Positions 1-7,957 of a stretch of DNA of 64,000 nt are shown here, one piece after another (within the stretch, counting starts at the first letter, position 1; every line of letters starts with the position of its first letter). The notes beneath the pieces were generated by a model that was not told the DNA's origin, searched no databases, and worked only from the letters and a program-made list of their open reading frames with translations. This stretch comes from Opitutaceae bacterium (GTDB lineage Bacteria > Verrucomicrobiota > Verrucomicrobiia > Opitutales > Opitutaceae). The position numbers were made by a program, and so were the translations under genes. Location: the NCBI GenBank assembly GCA_027482185.1, contig JAIXWF010000015.1:1-64000 (forward strand). Reading direction: 5' to 3'.

Positions 1-1
1 G

Positions 2-955
2 AGCATCAACATCGTCGCCCGCAGCTGGGCCCACGCGCACCTGAAGCCCGGCGACGTCATTCTCACCACCGAGATGGAGCACCATTCCAATCTCGTCCCT
101 TGGCAACAAGCCGCCAAAGCCGCCGGCGCCACCTTAAAATACATCCCCGTGCTCGGCGCCGATGCCGAGGGCGGACTCGACTACGCCGCGCTCGATACGC
201 TGCTCACCCCGGCCGTGAAGCTCTTGGCCTTCACGCATATTTCCAACACCCTCGGTACGACCAACGACGCCGCCGAGCTCTGCCGCCGCGCCCGCGCCGT
301 CGGGGCCGTCACCTTGATCGACGCCGCCCAGTCCATCGGCCACGCCCCGATCGACGTGCAAACCCTCGGCTGCGATTTTCTCGTCTTTTCCGGCCACAAA
401 ATGTGCGGCCCCACCGGCATCGGCGTGCTCTACGGCCGCCGCGTCCTGCTGGACAAACTTGCCCCCGACGAAACCGGCGGCGGCATGGTCGTCACCGTCG
501 ACTACTCCGGCGCCAAGTGGAAACCCGCGCCCGAGCGCTTCGAGGCCGGCACGCCCAATGTCGCCGATGCCATCGCCCTCGGCGCCGCCTGCGACTACCT
601 CGACGCCCTCGGCCGCATCGAAATCGCGCGCCACGATGAGGCCCTCGCCGCTCTCGCCTACGAAAAACTCTCCGCCCTGCCCGGCATCCGCCTCCTCGGG
701 CCCCGCGCCGGCGTCGCCCGCAGCGGACTCGTGAGCTTCGCCTTCGCCGACGTCCACGCTCACGACATCGTGACTTTCGCCGACGAAGACGGCGTCGCGC
801 TCCGCGGCGGCCACCACTGCAACCAGCCGCTCATGCGCAAACTCGGCCTTACCAGCACCACCCGCGCGAGCTTCTACGTCTACAACACCGAGGCGGAAAT
901 CGACGTCCTCGTCGCCAGCCTCCGCCGCATCCTGAAATTCTTCGGCGCCGCCTGA
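2..955 (+). CDS. sufS: Cysteine desulfurase SufS, C-terminal part (5' end outside window)
   Basis: PLP-dependent cysteine desulfurase that takes sulfur from L-cysteine for Fe-S cluster assembly (SUF pathway, cytoplasm). The frame is open from base 2 with no start, so the N-terminus lies upstream; an internal Met at 74 is not the real start because conserved family sequence (NIVARSWAHAHLKPGD) precedes it. Visible motifs: MEHHSN near the start of the fragment, the PLP-lysine segment SGHKMCGPTG, and the C-terminal loop GGHHCNQPLM carrying the catalytic cysteine. The full enzyme is about 400 residues, so roughly 80-90 are missing. It converges on the M16 peptidase gene, with a heptad-repeat element between. 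An IscS/Csd-type paralogue is less likely, because the RxGHHC-type loop is typical of the SufS group. Confidence 0.93.
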   Translation, partial: SINIVARSWAHAHLKPGDVILTTEMEHHSNLVPWQQAAKAAGATLKYIPVLGADAEGGLDYAALDTLLTPAVKLLAFTHISNTLGTTNDAAELCRRARAVGAVTLIDAAQSIGHAPIDVQTLGCDFLVFSGHKMCGPTGIGVLYGRRVLLDKLAPDETGGGMVVTVDYSGAKWKPAPERFEAGTPNVADAIALGAACDYLDALGRIEIARHDEALAALAYEKLSALPGIRLLGPRAGVARSGLVSFAFADVHAHDIVTFADEDGVALRGGHHCNQPLMRKLGLTSTTRASFYVYNTEAEIDVLVASLRRILKFFGAA

Positions 956-971
956 GCGCGGGATCGCGCTG

Positions 972-1070
972 CTGAAAGTTGAAAGCTTCAGGTTGAAAGA
1001 CCGGCAGAATCGGCCCGCGGTCGCCGGGTCGGATTCGCGATCCTTCAACGTTCAACCTTCGACATTCAAC
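972..1070. repeat. Heptad-flanked intergenic element, copy 1
   Basis: Four consecutive 7-mers (CTGAAAG, TTGAAAG, CTTCAGG, TTGAAAG; 972-999), a 43-nt core (1000-1042) with an imperfect inverted repeat (GAATCGGCCCG against CGGGTCGGATTC), then four 7-mers in the opposite sense (CTTCAAC, GTTCAAC, CTTCGAC, ATTCAAC; 1043-1070). It fills the space between the convergent sufS and M16 genes. The same architecture recurs at 19951-20048. Function unknown; a REP-like or terminator-like role is inference. Confidence 0.6.
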
Positions 1071-1093
1071 CGCCGGCGGCCCGGCCGCCGGCC

Positions 1094-3961
1094 TCAGCGC
1101 CCGCCGTCGAAGATCCCGACAAATGCCTTCGGCACGATCGACGCCGCGCGGCTGTTCGTCGCCGGCAAGATCTTCTTCGCCCAGGCATTCACTTCGTCGC
1201 GGGAAATCTGGTCCATCAGCCCGCCCTTCAACGCGACGATCTCGGCCGTTTCCTCGGGTCGCTCCTGCGCCCGCATCAAGGCGCCCACCAGAAATCCGTT
1301 TTCCCGAAATGCGCTCCGCATCTGGCTCTTCAAGATCCCCCGCGCGCCGATGAACTCGCCGTTCTGCACGCCGCGCTCCGCCAGCTCGGCGCCGATCTTC
1401 TCGACCAGCGGCGCCACCTTGGGCGCGTCGTTCGGCGCGCAGTCGATCTGCGCCCGCAGCATCGCGAACTGCGGGAACCCGTCGTAGGGCCGAAACTCCG
1501 CCGACGGCGAATAGGCCAACCCAAGCCGCTCGCGCAACTCCGTGCGCACGCGCAGCTCGAGCATCTTCGCCAGCAACTCAAGCGCGGCCTGGTCCCGCAC
1601 GTGCAGCTCCCCGAGCACCGGCCAGCTGCCGACCACGAGGCCGACGTTCTGCTCGCCGATGAACTCGATGCGCGTGATCCCCGGGTCGGCTGTGACCGCG
1701 ACCGGCTTCGGCGGCACCGCCGTGGTCTTCGTCGCCGCCCGCGGCCGCAAGGCCCCGAGCGTTCGGCCCACCAGCGCGACGGCGTTCTCCTCCGTCGTGT
1801 CGCCGACCACCGTCGCCTCCACGTATCCGCGGGCCAACGACGGTTCCATCCAGCGCTTCACGTCGAGCACGCTCATCGAAACGTAATCCAGCGGCGACCC
1901 CGAGGTGAAGCGCGCGTCGCCCTTGAAGAGGTGGTCCGTCAGCGCCCGCATGCCGTCCTGCATGCCGACCGTCCCGGACATGCGCCCGAGCGCGGCCATC
2001 ATCCGCTGGTCGTTGTGCACGTAGCTGTTGAACTGCGGCGCGTGCAGGAAATCGGCGACGATCCCGAGGAAAGCCTCCAGCTGCTCGGCGACCATCACGC
2101 CGCGGAACGTGAACGCATCGCGGTCGGCCACGTCGAAGCCGAAGCTGAGAAAGCGTTCCTCGATCAGCGCATTGAGCTGCTCGGGGCGGAAATGCACCGC
2201 GCCGCCGGCCATCAAAGTGTTCAGGCCGAATTCCTTCAGCGCCGGTTTGTTGCCCGGCATGTCGAGCAGGCCCGCGCCGACGCGAACGACCACGTGCACG
2301 AGCCCCGGCTCCGTGCGGTTGGGCACGAAATTGAACCGCACGTTGTTGCCGAAGCGCATGAGTTTCGCCTTCAGCTCCGGCACCTCGCGCGTCTCCGCCA
2401 CCGGCGTCGGCTGGGCGAAACGCGGCAACGCAAACGGCGTGTCGCGGTGCGCCTTGGCCTGGACCTGGCTGAGCCCGGCCCGGCGCCCCTTGTTCACCTC
2501 GGCGATGATTTTTTCCTCCGTCAGCTCCAAGTCGAGGCCGCCGGAAAGGTGGAACGACATCGCCGACGGCGACCACAGACCGCGGAACACCTGCAGCGCC
2601 TCGGCCGGCGTGAGACGCTCCACCGCCTCGCGCATCCATGCTGACGATTGGCCCAGCCCCGCGAAAACCGAATGGCCGGTGATCGAATCCGTCAGCGCCT
2701 CGCAGAACACACCCGGATCCAGCGTCGGCAACTGGTCCGCCATCACGCCGGCGAGCCGAAGCTGCCGGCGGCGGGCGTTCTCGATCTCGACCGCGTCGAA
2801 GCCGCGCTCGAGCGTCAGCCGCACCATTTCGTCCAGCGCCCGGAGCCCGGCCGCCCAATCCCGGGCGGACATGCGCACGCTGGCCTGGGCGACGCCGTAG
2901 CCGAGCACCTCGTCGTAGCCCCCGGATGCGCCGAAGCCCGCGGCCACCTGCGTGCGCAGGCGTTCGGAAAACATCGCCATCACGAACTCGCGGCGCTGCC
3001 GCTCGATCTGCTGCTGCCGCGGGTCGCCCCGCGTCGGCACCGCCGCCACGGAGGCCACCTCGCCGGAGGCCGAGCCGACCCCGCCGATGCGGAAAATGCC
3101 CGCGCGCAAGCCCCGGGCATCGAGCCGCCCTTCGGTCCGCGCCGGCACCGGCACCGCCGGCTTAGCCATGTCGGCGAACAGTTCCCGGACCAAGGCCGCC
3201 ATCGCCGTCGGATCGAAGTCGCCGGCGCCCACCAGCACCATCAGGTCGGGCCGGTAGCAGCGTTGGTAGAACCGGAGAAAATCCTCCCGGGTAAACCGAC
3301 CGATCTGGGCCTCGCTGCCGCCGGGTGAACGCGCCGGAAAATGCAGTCCGCGGAACACCACCGGCATCGACGCCTGCTGCACCTGGTCGGAGAGCGAGCT
3401 GCGGTTGCGCAATTCCGCCAGCACCACGCGCCGCTCCTGCTCGATGATGCGCGGCTCGAAACTCACGCCGTCGCCGAAATCGCGGAAGAGCCGCAGACCC
3501 TCGCGGAGCAGCGCCGCGTCGTTTTCGCGGAAATCCAACCGGTACGCGGTGTAATCGAACGTCGTGATCGCGTTGACGTCGCTGCCGTACTCCACGCCGA
3601 GCCGCTGGAAGAGCGACACCATGTCGTCGGCCTTGAAGTTGCGCGAACCGCCGAAAGCCATGTGCTCGAGATAGTGCGCGATGCCCAACTCGTTGTCCTG
3701 TTCGTCGAGGGAACCGGAGAGCACGACCAACTGGAGCGCCACGCGGCCCGGTACGCCTTGATGCGGCCGCAGCGCGTAGCGGAAACCGTTGTCGAGGCGA
3801 CCCCAGACCACGCCGGGATCCGGCGCCGCGCCCTTGATCGTTTCGTGCGCCCACTTGCCGGAACGAGGCCCGGCGATTTCCGGCGCCCGCGCGGCCTGCG
3901 CCGAACCGGCACCGAGCGCCCACCCCAGAACCACGGTCAGGAATATACGGAGCCGCATCAC
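1094..3961 (-). CDS. Secreted M16 family zinc metallopeptidase (insulinase/pitrilysin type)
   Basis: Two-half M16 protease of 955 residues, the usual length for the large M16 class with an active N-terminal half and an inactive C-terminal half. A signal peptide covers about residues 1-23 (hydrophobic run ending in GAGSAQA), so it should act in the periplasm or at the envelope. The inverted zinc motif HxxEH is HYLEH at residues 96-100, with glutamates about 75 residues later (EQER, 174-177) as the likely third ligand. The C-terminal half carries the second M16 fold (from about residue 500). The start is GTG at 3961 or the adjacent ATG at 3958; both give the same signal peptide. Substrate unknown; by family, small proteins or peptides. 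Neighbours give no pathway link. Confidence 0.92.
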   Translation of the reverse strand: MMRLRIFLTVVLGWALGAGSAQAARAPEIAGPRSGKWAHETIKGAAPDPGVVWGRLDNGFRYALRPHQGVPGRVALQLVVLSGSLDEQDNELGIAHYLEHMAFGGSRNFKADDMVSLFQRLGVEYGSDVNAITTFDYTAYRLDFRENDAALLREGLRLFRDFGDGVSFEPRIIEQERRVVLAELRNRSSLSDQVQQASMPVVFRGLHFPARSPGGSEAQIGRFTREDFLRFYQRCYRPDLMVLVGAGDFDPTAMAALVRELFADMAKPAVPVPARTEGRLDARGLRAGIFRIGGVGSASGEVASVAAVPTRGDPRQQQIERQRREFVMAMFSERLRTQVAAGFGASGGYDEVLGYGVAQASVRMSARDWAAGLRALDEMVRLTLERGFDAVEIENARRRQLRLAGVMADQLPTLDPGVFCEALTDSITGHSVFAGLGQSSAWMREAVERLTPAEALQVFRGLWSPSAMSFHLSGGLDLELTEEKIIAEVNKGRRAGLSQVQAKAHRDTPFALPRFAQPTPVAETREVPELKAKLMRFGNNVRFNFVPNRTEPGLVHVVVRVGAGLLDMPGNKPALKEFGLNTLMAGGAVHFRPEQLNALIEERFLSFGFDVADRDAFTFRGVMVAEQLEAFLGIVADFLHAPQFNSYVHNDQRMMAALGRMSGTVGMQDGMRALTDHLFKGDARFTSGSPLDYVSMSVLDVKRWMEPSLARGYVEATVVGDTTEENAVALVGRTLGALRPRAATKTTAVPPKPVAVTADPGITRIEFIGEQNVGLVVGSWPVLGELHVRDQAALELLAKMLELRVRTELRERLGLAYSPSAEFRPYDGFPQFAMLRAQIDCAPNDAPKVAPLVEKIGAELAERGVQNGEFIGARGILKSQMRSAFRENGFLVGALMRAQERPEETAEIVALKGGLMDQISRDEVNAWAKKILPATNSRAASIVPKAFVGIFDGGR

Positions 3962-3984
3962 AGGACGCTGACGTTGGGCGTTGC

Positions 3985-4017
3985 CGGCCGGACTTCAACC
4001 TCCGGTTCGTCCGGCCG
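3985..4017. other. Perfect 9-bp inverted repeat between two minus-strand genes
   Basis: CGGCCGGAC (3985-3993) and GTCCGGCCG (4009-4017) are separated by 15 nt, between the stop of the FG-GAP/Ig gene and the start of the M16 gene. No T-run follows on either strand, so it is not a standard intrinsic terminator. It may be a stabilising hairpin or weak terminator. Confidence 0.4.
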
Positions 4018-4035
4018 TGTGACCCTTCGATCCGG

Positions 4036-5642
4036 CTAAGGCGCGGCGTAGAGCTCGATCAACGCGACGCCGGCGCCCGCGCCCGAGGCGTGGATCGTGT
4101 ACCCCCCGGGAGTCGCCACCAGGCGCAACGCGGCATCGCGGCTGCCGCGCGCCAACGGAAAGGCCCCGACGGCGGAAAACACCGGCTCGAGCGCCGCTTC
4201 CCAATCGTCGTTCGCCGCCACGGTCGTCGCCCCCGCGAAGACGCCGAGCCGGGGATTGTCGAGCACCGGCGCGACCCCGTATTGGCTGAGCCCCGGGCCG
4301 ACGTTGCGCACCAACAGCGGCCGCGAACCGCCGTCCAGCACCGCCCCCACGATCACGGTTTGGCCCGCGGCCACGTTCAGCCGGCAGGAAAGGTTGGACA
4401 GCTGGGTACCCGCATCGCGCGAGAGATCGTAAACCTCCACCAGCGCTTCGGCCGGCGCCCCGCTGTTGCGCAGATGGATCGTGTACGCGCCGGGCGGCAG
4501 CGTGACCTTCATCGCAGCGTCGCGGCTGTTCGCGGCCAACGCGAAAGCCCCCACGGCGGCGAAATCCGCCGCCAACGCCGGCGCCCAATTGTTGTTTTCC
4601 CCGATCTGCGTCGCACCCGCGAAAAGCGCCAGCGCCGGATCGGCGACGAATTCGTTCACGCCGAAAAGCCCGAGCTGCGGGCCGACGCCGCGCACCAGGA
4701 CGGTCTTCGCGCCGGTGCCGGCAATGTTGAAGCCCACGATCAGCGTCGCGTCACCGCTGCCGGCCGACGCGCGCGTCGAGACATTCGCCAGCCGCGGCAC
4801 TTCGGCGCTCACGGTCACCGCCGCCGCCGCGCTGGTCGTGGCACCGGCCGCATTCGTTGCCACGACGGTATAGCTGCCGGCATCGGCCAACGCGGCCGAC
4901 GGAATCCGCAGGATAGCTTCAGTGGCCCCGGGGATCGCCACGCCGTTCCTGCGCCATTGCAACGTCGGCAACGGCGCGCCCGCCGCGGTGGCGACCAACT
5001 CGACCGCACCGCCGACCGTGGCGCTTTGCGCCGCCGGTTGCGTCGTGATCACCGGCGCGACATCCGCAAAGAGCGCGAGGTCGATCGGCTTGGTCGCGCG
5101 ATGGACGATCACTTTGTCGGAATAGAGCGTGAGCAGATCGTTCAGGCCGTCGCGGTTGAAGTCGCCGACGCTGATGCCCGTCGGGGCGTTTTCGCGGAAC
5201 ACTTCGCTGACGTCCGCGAAGACCGCGTTGCCGCGGTTGAGCAGAATCGTCCGCGAGGAATTCACCGGCGCAAAGTTGGCCGAGTTCATGCGCAGCACGA
5301 GGTCGGGCCGGCCGTCGCGGTTGAAGTCGACGACCTGCGGCAGCACGACCCACTGGTCCGTGCGGGCGAACGTCACGTTCAACTGCCCATTGGCCTCGCG
5401 CAGGCGGCCGGCGCCGTCGTTGAGCAGGAGTTGCAACCCGGCGACGAGGGCGTCGCGATCCGTCGAGAGCAGGAGATCGGCGGCGCCGCCGCCTTGAGCG
5501 GTTCTGCGCCAATGTCCGCCACATAGTACTGCAACGGCGGGGCGCTCTGGGCCCGGGCCTGGTCCGCAACCCACAGCCCGAGGAGGAGCGCCAGCAGGCG
5601 GGTGCAGCGCATCGACCGGAAGATTGGTTCGGGCGGAGTCAT
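4036..5642 (-). CDS. Secreted FG-GAP/Ig-like protein with two C-terminal surface modules (apparent frameshift)
   Basis: Reading from ATG 5642 (or ATG 5612, which starts closer to the signal peptide MRCTRLLALLLGLWVADQARA), the frame runs to about VADIGAEPLKAA. It then shifts by one base inside a GC-repeat at roughly 5482-5496 and continues as AADLLLSTDRDALVAGL to the stop at 4036. Downstream are two FG-GAP/VCBS calcium-loop motifs (DFNRDGRPDL, DFNRDGLNDL), one I-set Ig domain (ITTQPAAQSATVGG to about TVS), and two tandem modules of 130 and 121 residues ending in ALIELYAAP. The modules are homologous to those ending the 24017-30892 protein. FG-GAP repeats form beta-propellers at cell surfaces; the ligand is unknown. 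Either a real single-base lesion (pseudogene) or a base-call error in a GCGGCGGCGCCGCCG run would explain the shift. Confidence 0.72.
4039..4791 (-). repeat. Tandem C-terminal surface-module pair, copy A
   Basis: Two in-frame repeats at the end of the FG-GAP/Ig protein: 4402-4791 and 4039-4401. Shared pattern: VLVRGVGPxL, an approximately 12-residue gap, DP.L.LFAGAT, NDW or NNW, VGAF.LA..SRDAA, PGxYTI, then ALxExY. The same pair ends the giant protein at 24020-24814, which points to a dedicated anchoring or sorting module. Confidence 0.7.
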
Positions 5643-5751
5643 CGCCCCACTCTTCGCATTGCCCCTGCGCCGTCGGCAAGCCAACGCACCGGTTTTCCCC
5701 CTGCGCTTCCGGCTGGATTCCGGGTCGGTTTATGACACCTATTCGATCCCT

Positions 5752-7845
5752 ATGAAACTTCGTTTCCTCCGCTCCGGCCGCCTCGCCGCGGTCGCTGCTT
5801 TGTTCGCCGCCGTCGCCGGGCCCGGCCGGGCCGACGAGGGCATGTGGCTCTACTCCGCGCCCCCGCGCGCCCAGCTCAAAGCCAAGTACGGCTTCGAGCC
5901 CACCGACGCCTGGCTTGAGCACCTGATGAAGTCCTCCGTCCGCTTCAACAGCGGCGGTTCCGGCTCCTTCGTCTCCGCCGACGGCCTCGTCATCACCAAC
6001 CACCACGTCGCTTCCGACGATCTCCAGAAGATCAGCGACGAGAAAAACAACTACCTCCGCGACGGCTTCCTCGCCCGCACGCCCGCCGAGGAAAAGCGCC
6101 TCGTCGATCTCGAACTCAATGTCCTGCAGTCGATCGAGGACGTCACCGCCCGCGTCAATGCCGGAGTCCCGGCCGGCGCCGTGGGCGACGCCGCCGCGGC
6201 CGCCCGCCGCAAGGTGATCGCCGAAATCGAAAAGGAGTCCCTCGAGAAAACGGGCCTGCGCAGCGACGTCGTCACCCTCTACCAGGGCGGCGCCTACCAC
6301 CTGTATCGGTTCAAAAAATACACCGACGTCCGCCTCGTCTGGGCGCCCGAGCAGCAGATCGCGTTCTTCGGCGGCGATCCCGACAACTTCGAGTTCCCCC
6401 GCTTCAATCTCGATGCCACCGTCTACCGCGCCTACGAGAACGGCCTGCCGGCCAAGATCCAGCATTACCTGAAGTGGTCGGCCGCGGGCACCAAGGAAGG
6501 CGATCTCACCTTCGTTTCCGGCCATCCCGGCAGCACCAACCGCCAGTTCACGATGGCGGAACTGCGTTTCCTCCGCGACACGCAGTACCCGTACATCGTC
6601 CCGCGCATCAAGCGCCTCGAGGTGCTGCTCAAGAGCTGGGGCGACCGCAGCGAGGAAAACGCCCGCCGCGCCAAGGACGACCTCTTCGGCCTGCAGAATT
6701 CCCGCAAGGTCTACGACGGTCGCCAAGCCGGGCTCTTCTCGCCCGCCATCATGGGCCCCAAGGCCGCGGCCGAGAAGGCCTTCCTCCAGCAGGTCGGCGA
6801 CCGCCCCGAGGGCGCCGCCGTCCGCGCCGCCTTCGACCGCATCGCCGAAAGCTCCCTCGCCCAGGCCAAGATCTACCGCCGCTACCGCCTGCTCGAGGGC
6901 GGCCACGCCTTCATGAGCGATTCGTTCACCTTCGCGCGCAATCTCCTGCGCGCCGGCGACGAGCGCCCCAAGCCCAACGGCGAACGCCTCCGCGAATTCG
7001 GCGACGCCCGCAAAGCTTCCTTCGAGCAGACGCTGTTCTCCGAGAAGCCCGTCTACACCGATCTCGAGATCATCCACCTCGCCGAGGCGCTCACGTTCTT
7101 CGCCGAAATCGCCGGTTTCGACGATCCGGTCGTCCAGCAGGTCCTCGCCGGCCAATCGCCCCGCGACCGCGCCGCCGCCCTGATCAACGGCACGCAGGTC
7201 CGCGACGTCGCGTTCCGCAAGAAGCTGTACGAGGGCGGCGCCGCCGCCGTCGCCGCGGCCAAGGACCCGCTCATCGAACTCGCCCGCCTGGTCGACGCCG
7301 AGTCCCGCGCGCTCCGCAAGGAATGGGAAGCGCTCGATGAAACCAAGAAACAGGCCCACGCCACCATCGAGAAAGCCCGCTTCGCGATCGAGGGCCCGAA
7401 CCGCGCGCCCGACGCCACCTTCACCCTGCGCCTCAGCTACGGCCCCGTGAAGGGCTACGTCGAGGACGGCAAGAAGGTCCCCGCGTACACCACGCTCGCC
7501 GGACTCTACGCGCGCAACACCGAGCACAAGAACAAGGAACCCTTCGACCTGCCCCCGCGCTGGGTCGAGAAGAAGGGCGCCCTCGATCTGAGCGTGCCGT
7601 TCAACTTCGTGCACACGCCCGACATCATCGGCGGCAACAGCGGCAGCCCCGTCGTCAACACCAAGGGCGAATTCGTCGGCATCATTTTCGACGGCAACAT
7701 CTACAGCCTCGTCGGCGATTTCGCCTACGAAGACGTGCAGGCCCGCGCCCTCAGCGTCGATTGCCGCGCGATCATCGAGTCGTTGAAGAAGGTCTACGGC
7801 GCCGACGCCCTCGCCGCCGAATTGCTCGGCGGCAAGAAGCCCTGA
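5752..7845 (+). CDS. S46 family serine dipeptidyl-peptidase (DPP7/DPP11 type)
   Basis: Periplasmic exopeptidase removing N-terminal dipeptides. The 697-residue length matches S46 enzymes (about 700-720). Signal peptide about residues 1-27, then the family-typical DEGMWLY. The catalytic His lies in GLVITNHHV (His85) and the nucleophile in IIGGNSGSPVVN (Ser630). The residue 18 after the serine is Gly648. In DPP11 this place is Arg, which selects Asp/Glu at P1; in DPP7 and DAP BII it is Gly. This copy should therefore prefer hydrophobic or neutral P1 residues (inference from the family). The ATG at 5752 was chosen because it opens the signal peptide; no Shine-Dalgarno precedes it. It is divergent from the FG-GAP gene and followed by a good terminator at 7871. 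Confidence 0.93.
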   Translation: MKLRFLRSGRLAAVAALFAAVAGPGRADEGMWLYSAPPRAQLKAKYGFEPTDAWLEHLMKSSVRFNSGGSGSFVSADGLVITNHHVASDDLQKISDEKNNYLRDGFLARTPAEEKRLVDLELNVLQSIEDVTARVNAGVPAGAVGDAAAAARRKVIAEIEKESLEKTGLRSDVVTLYQGGAYHLYRFKKYTDVRLVWAPEQQIAFFGGDPDNFEFPRFNLDATVYRAYENGLPAKIQHYLKWSAAGTKEGDLTFVSGHPGSTNRQFTMAELRFLRDTQYPYIVPRIKRLEVLLKSWGDRSEENARRAKDDLFGLQNSRKVYDGRQAGLFSPAIMGPKAAAEKAFLQQVGDRPEGAAVRAAFDRIAESSLAQAKIYRRYRLLEGGHAFMSDSFTFARNLLRAGDERPKPNGERLREFGDARKASFEQTLFSEKPVYTDLEIIHLAEALTFFAEIAGFDDPVVQQVLAGQSPRDRAAALINGTQVRDVAFRKKLYEGGAAAVAAAKDPLIELARLVDAESRALRKEWEALDETKKQAHATIEKARFAIEGPNRAPDATFTLRLSYGPVKGYVEDGKKVPAYTTLAGLYARNTEHKNKEPFDLPPRWVEKKGALDLSVPFNFVHTPDIIGGNSGSPVVNTKGEFVGIIFDGNIYSLVGDFAYEDVQARALSVDCRAIIESLKKVYGADALAAELLGGKKP

Positions 7846-7870
7846 TCCGTCCGCTTGTTGCGCTTTGCCA

Positions 7871-7898
7871 AGGGCCGGTCGCCAGACCGGCCCTTTTT
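7871..7898 (+). terminator. Intrinsic terminator after the S46 peptidase gene
   Basis: Perfect 10-bp stem AGGGCCGGTC / GACCGGCCCT with a 4-nt loop (GCCA), followed by TTTT. It begins 26 nt after the stop codon at 7845. Confidence 0.85.
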
Positions 7899-7957
7899 CG
7901 TTTCCGTCCGGCCAATTCCCGGTTGTCCGTCGCCTTCGCCGCGCCAAGCTCCGGCCC

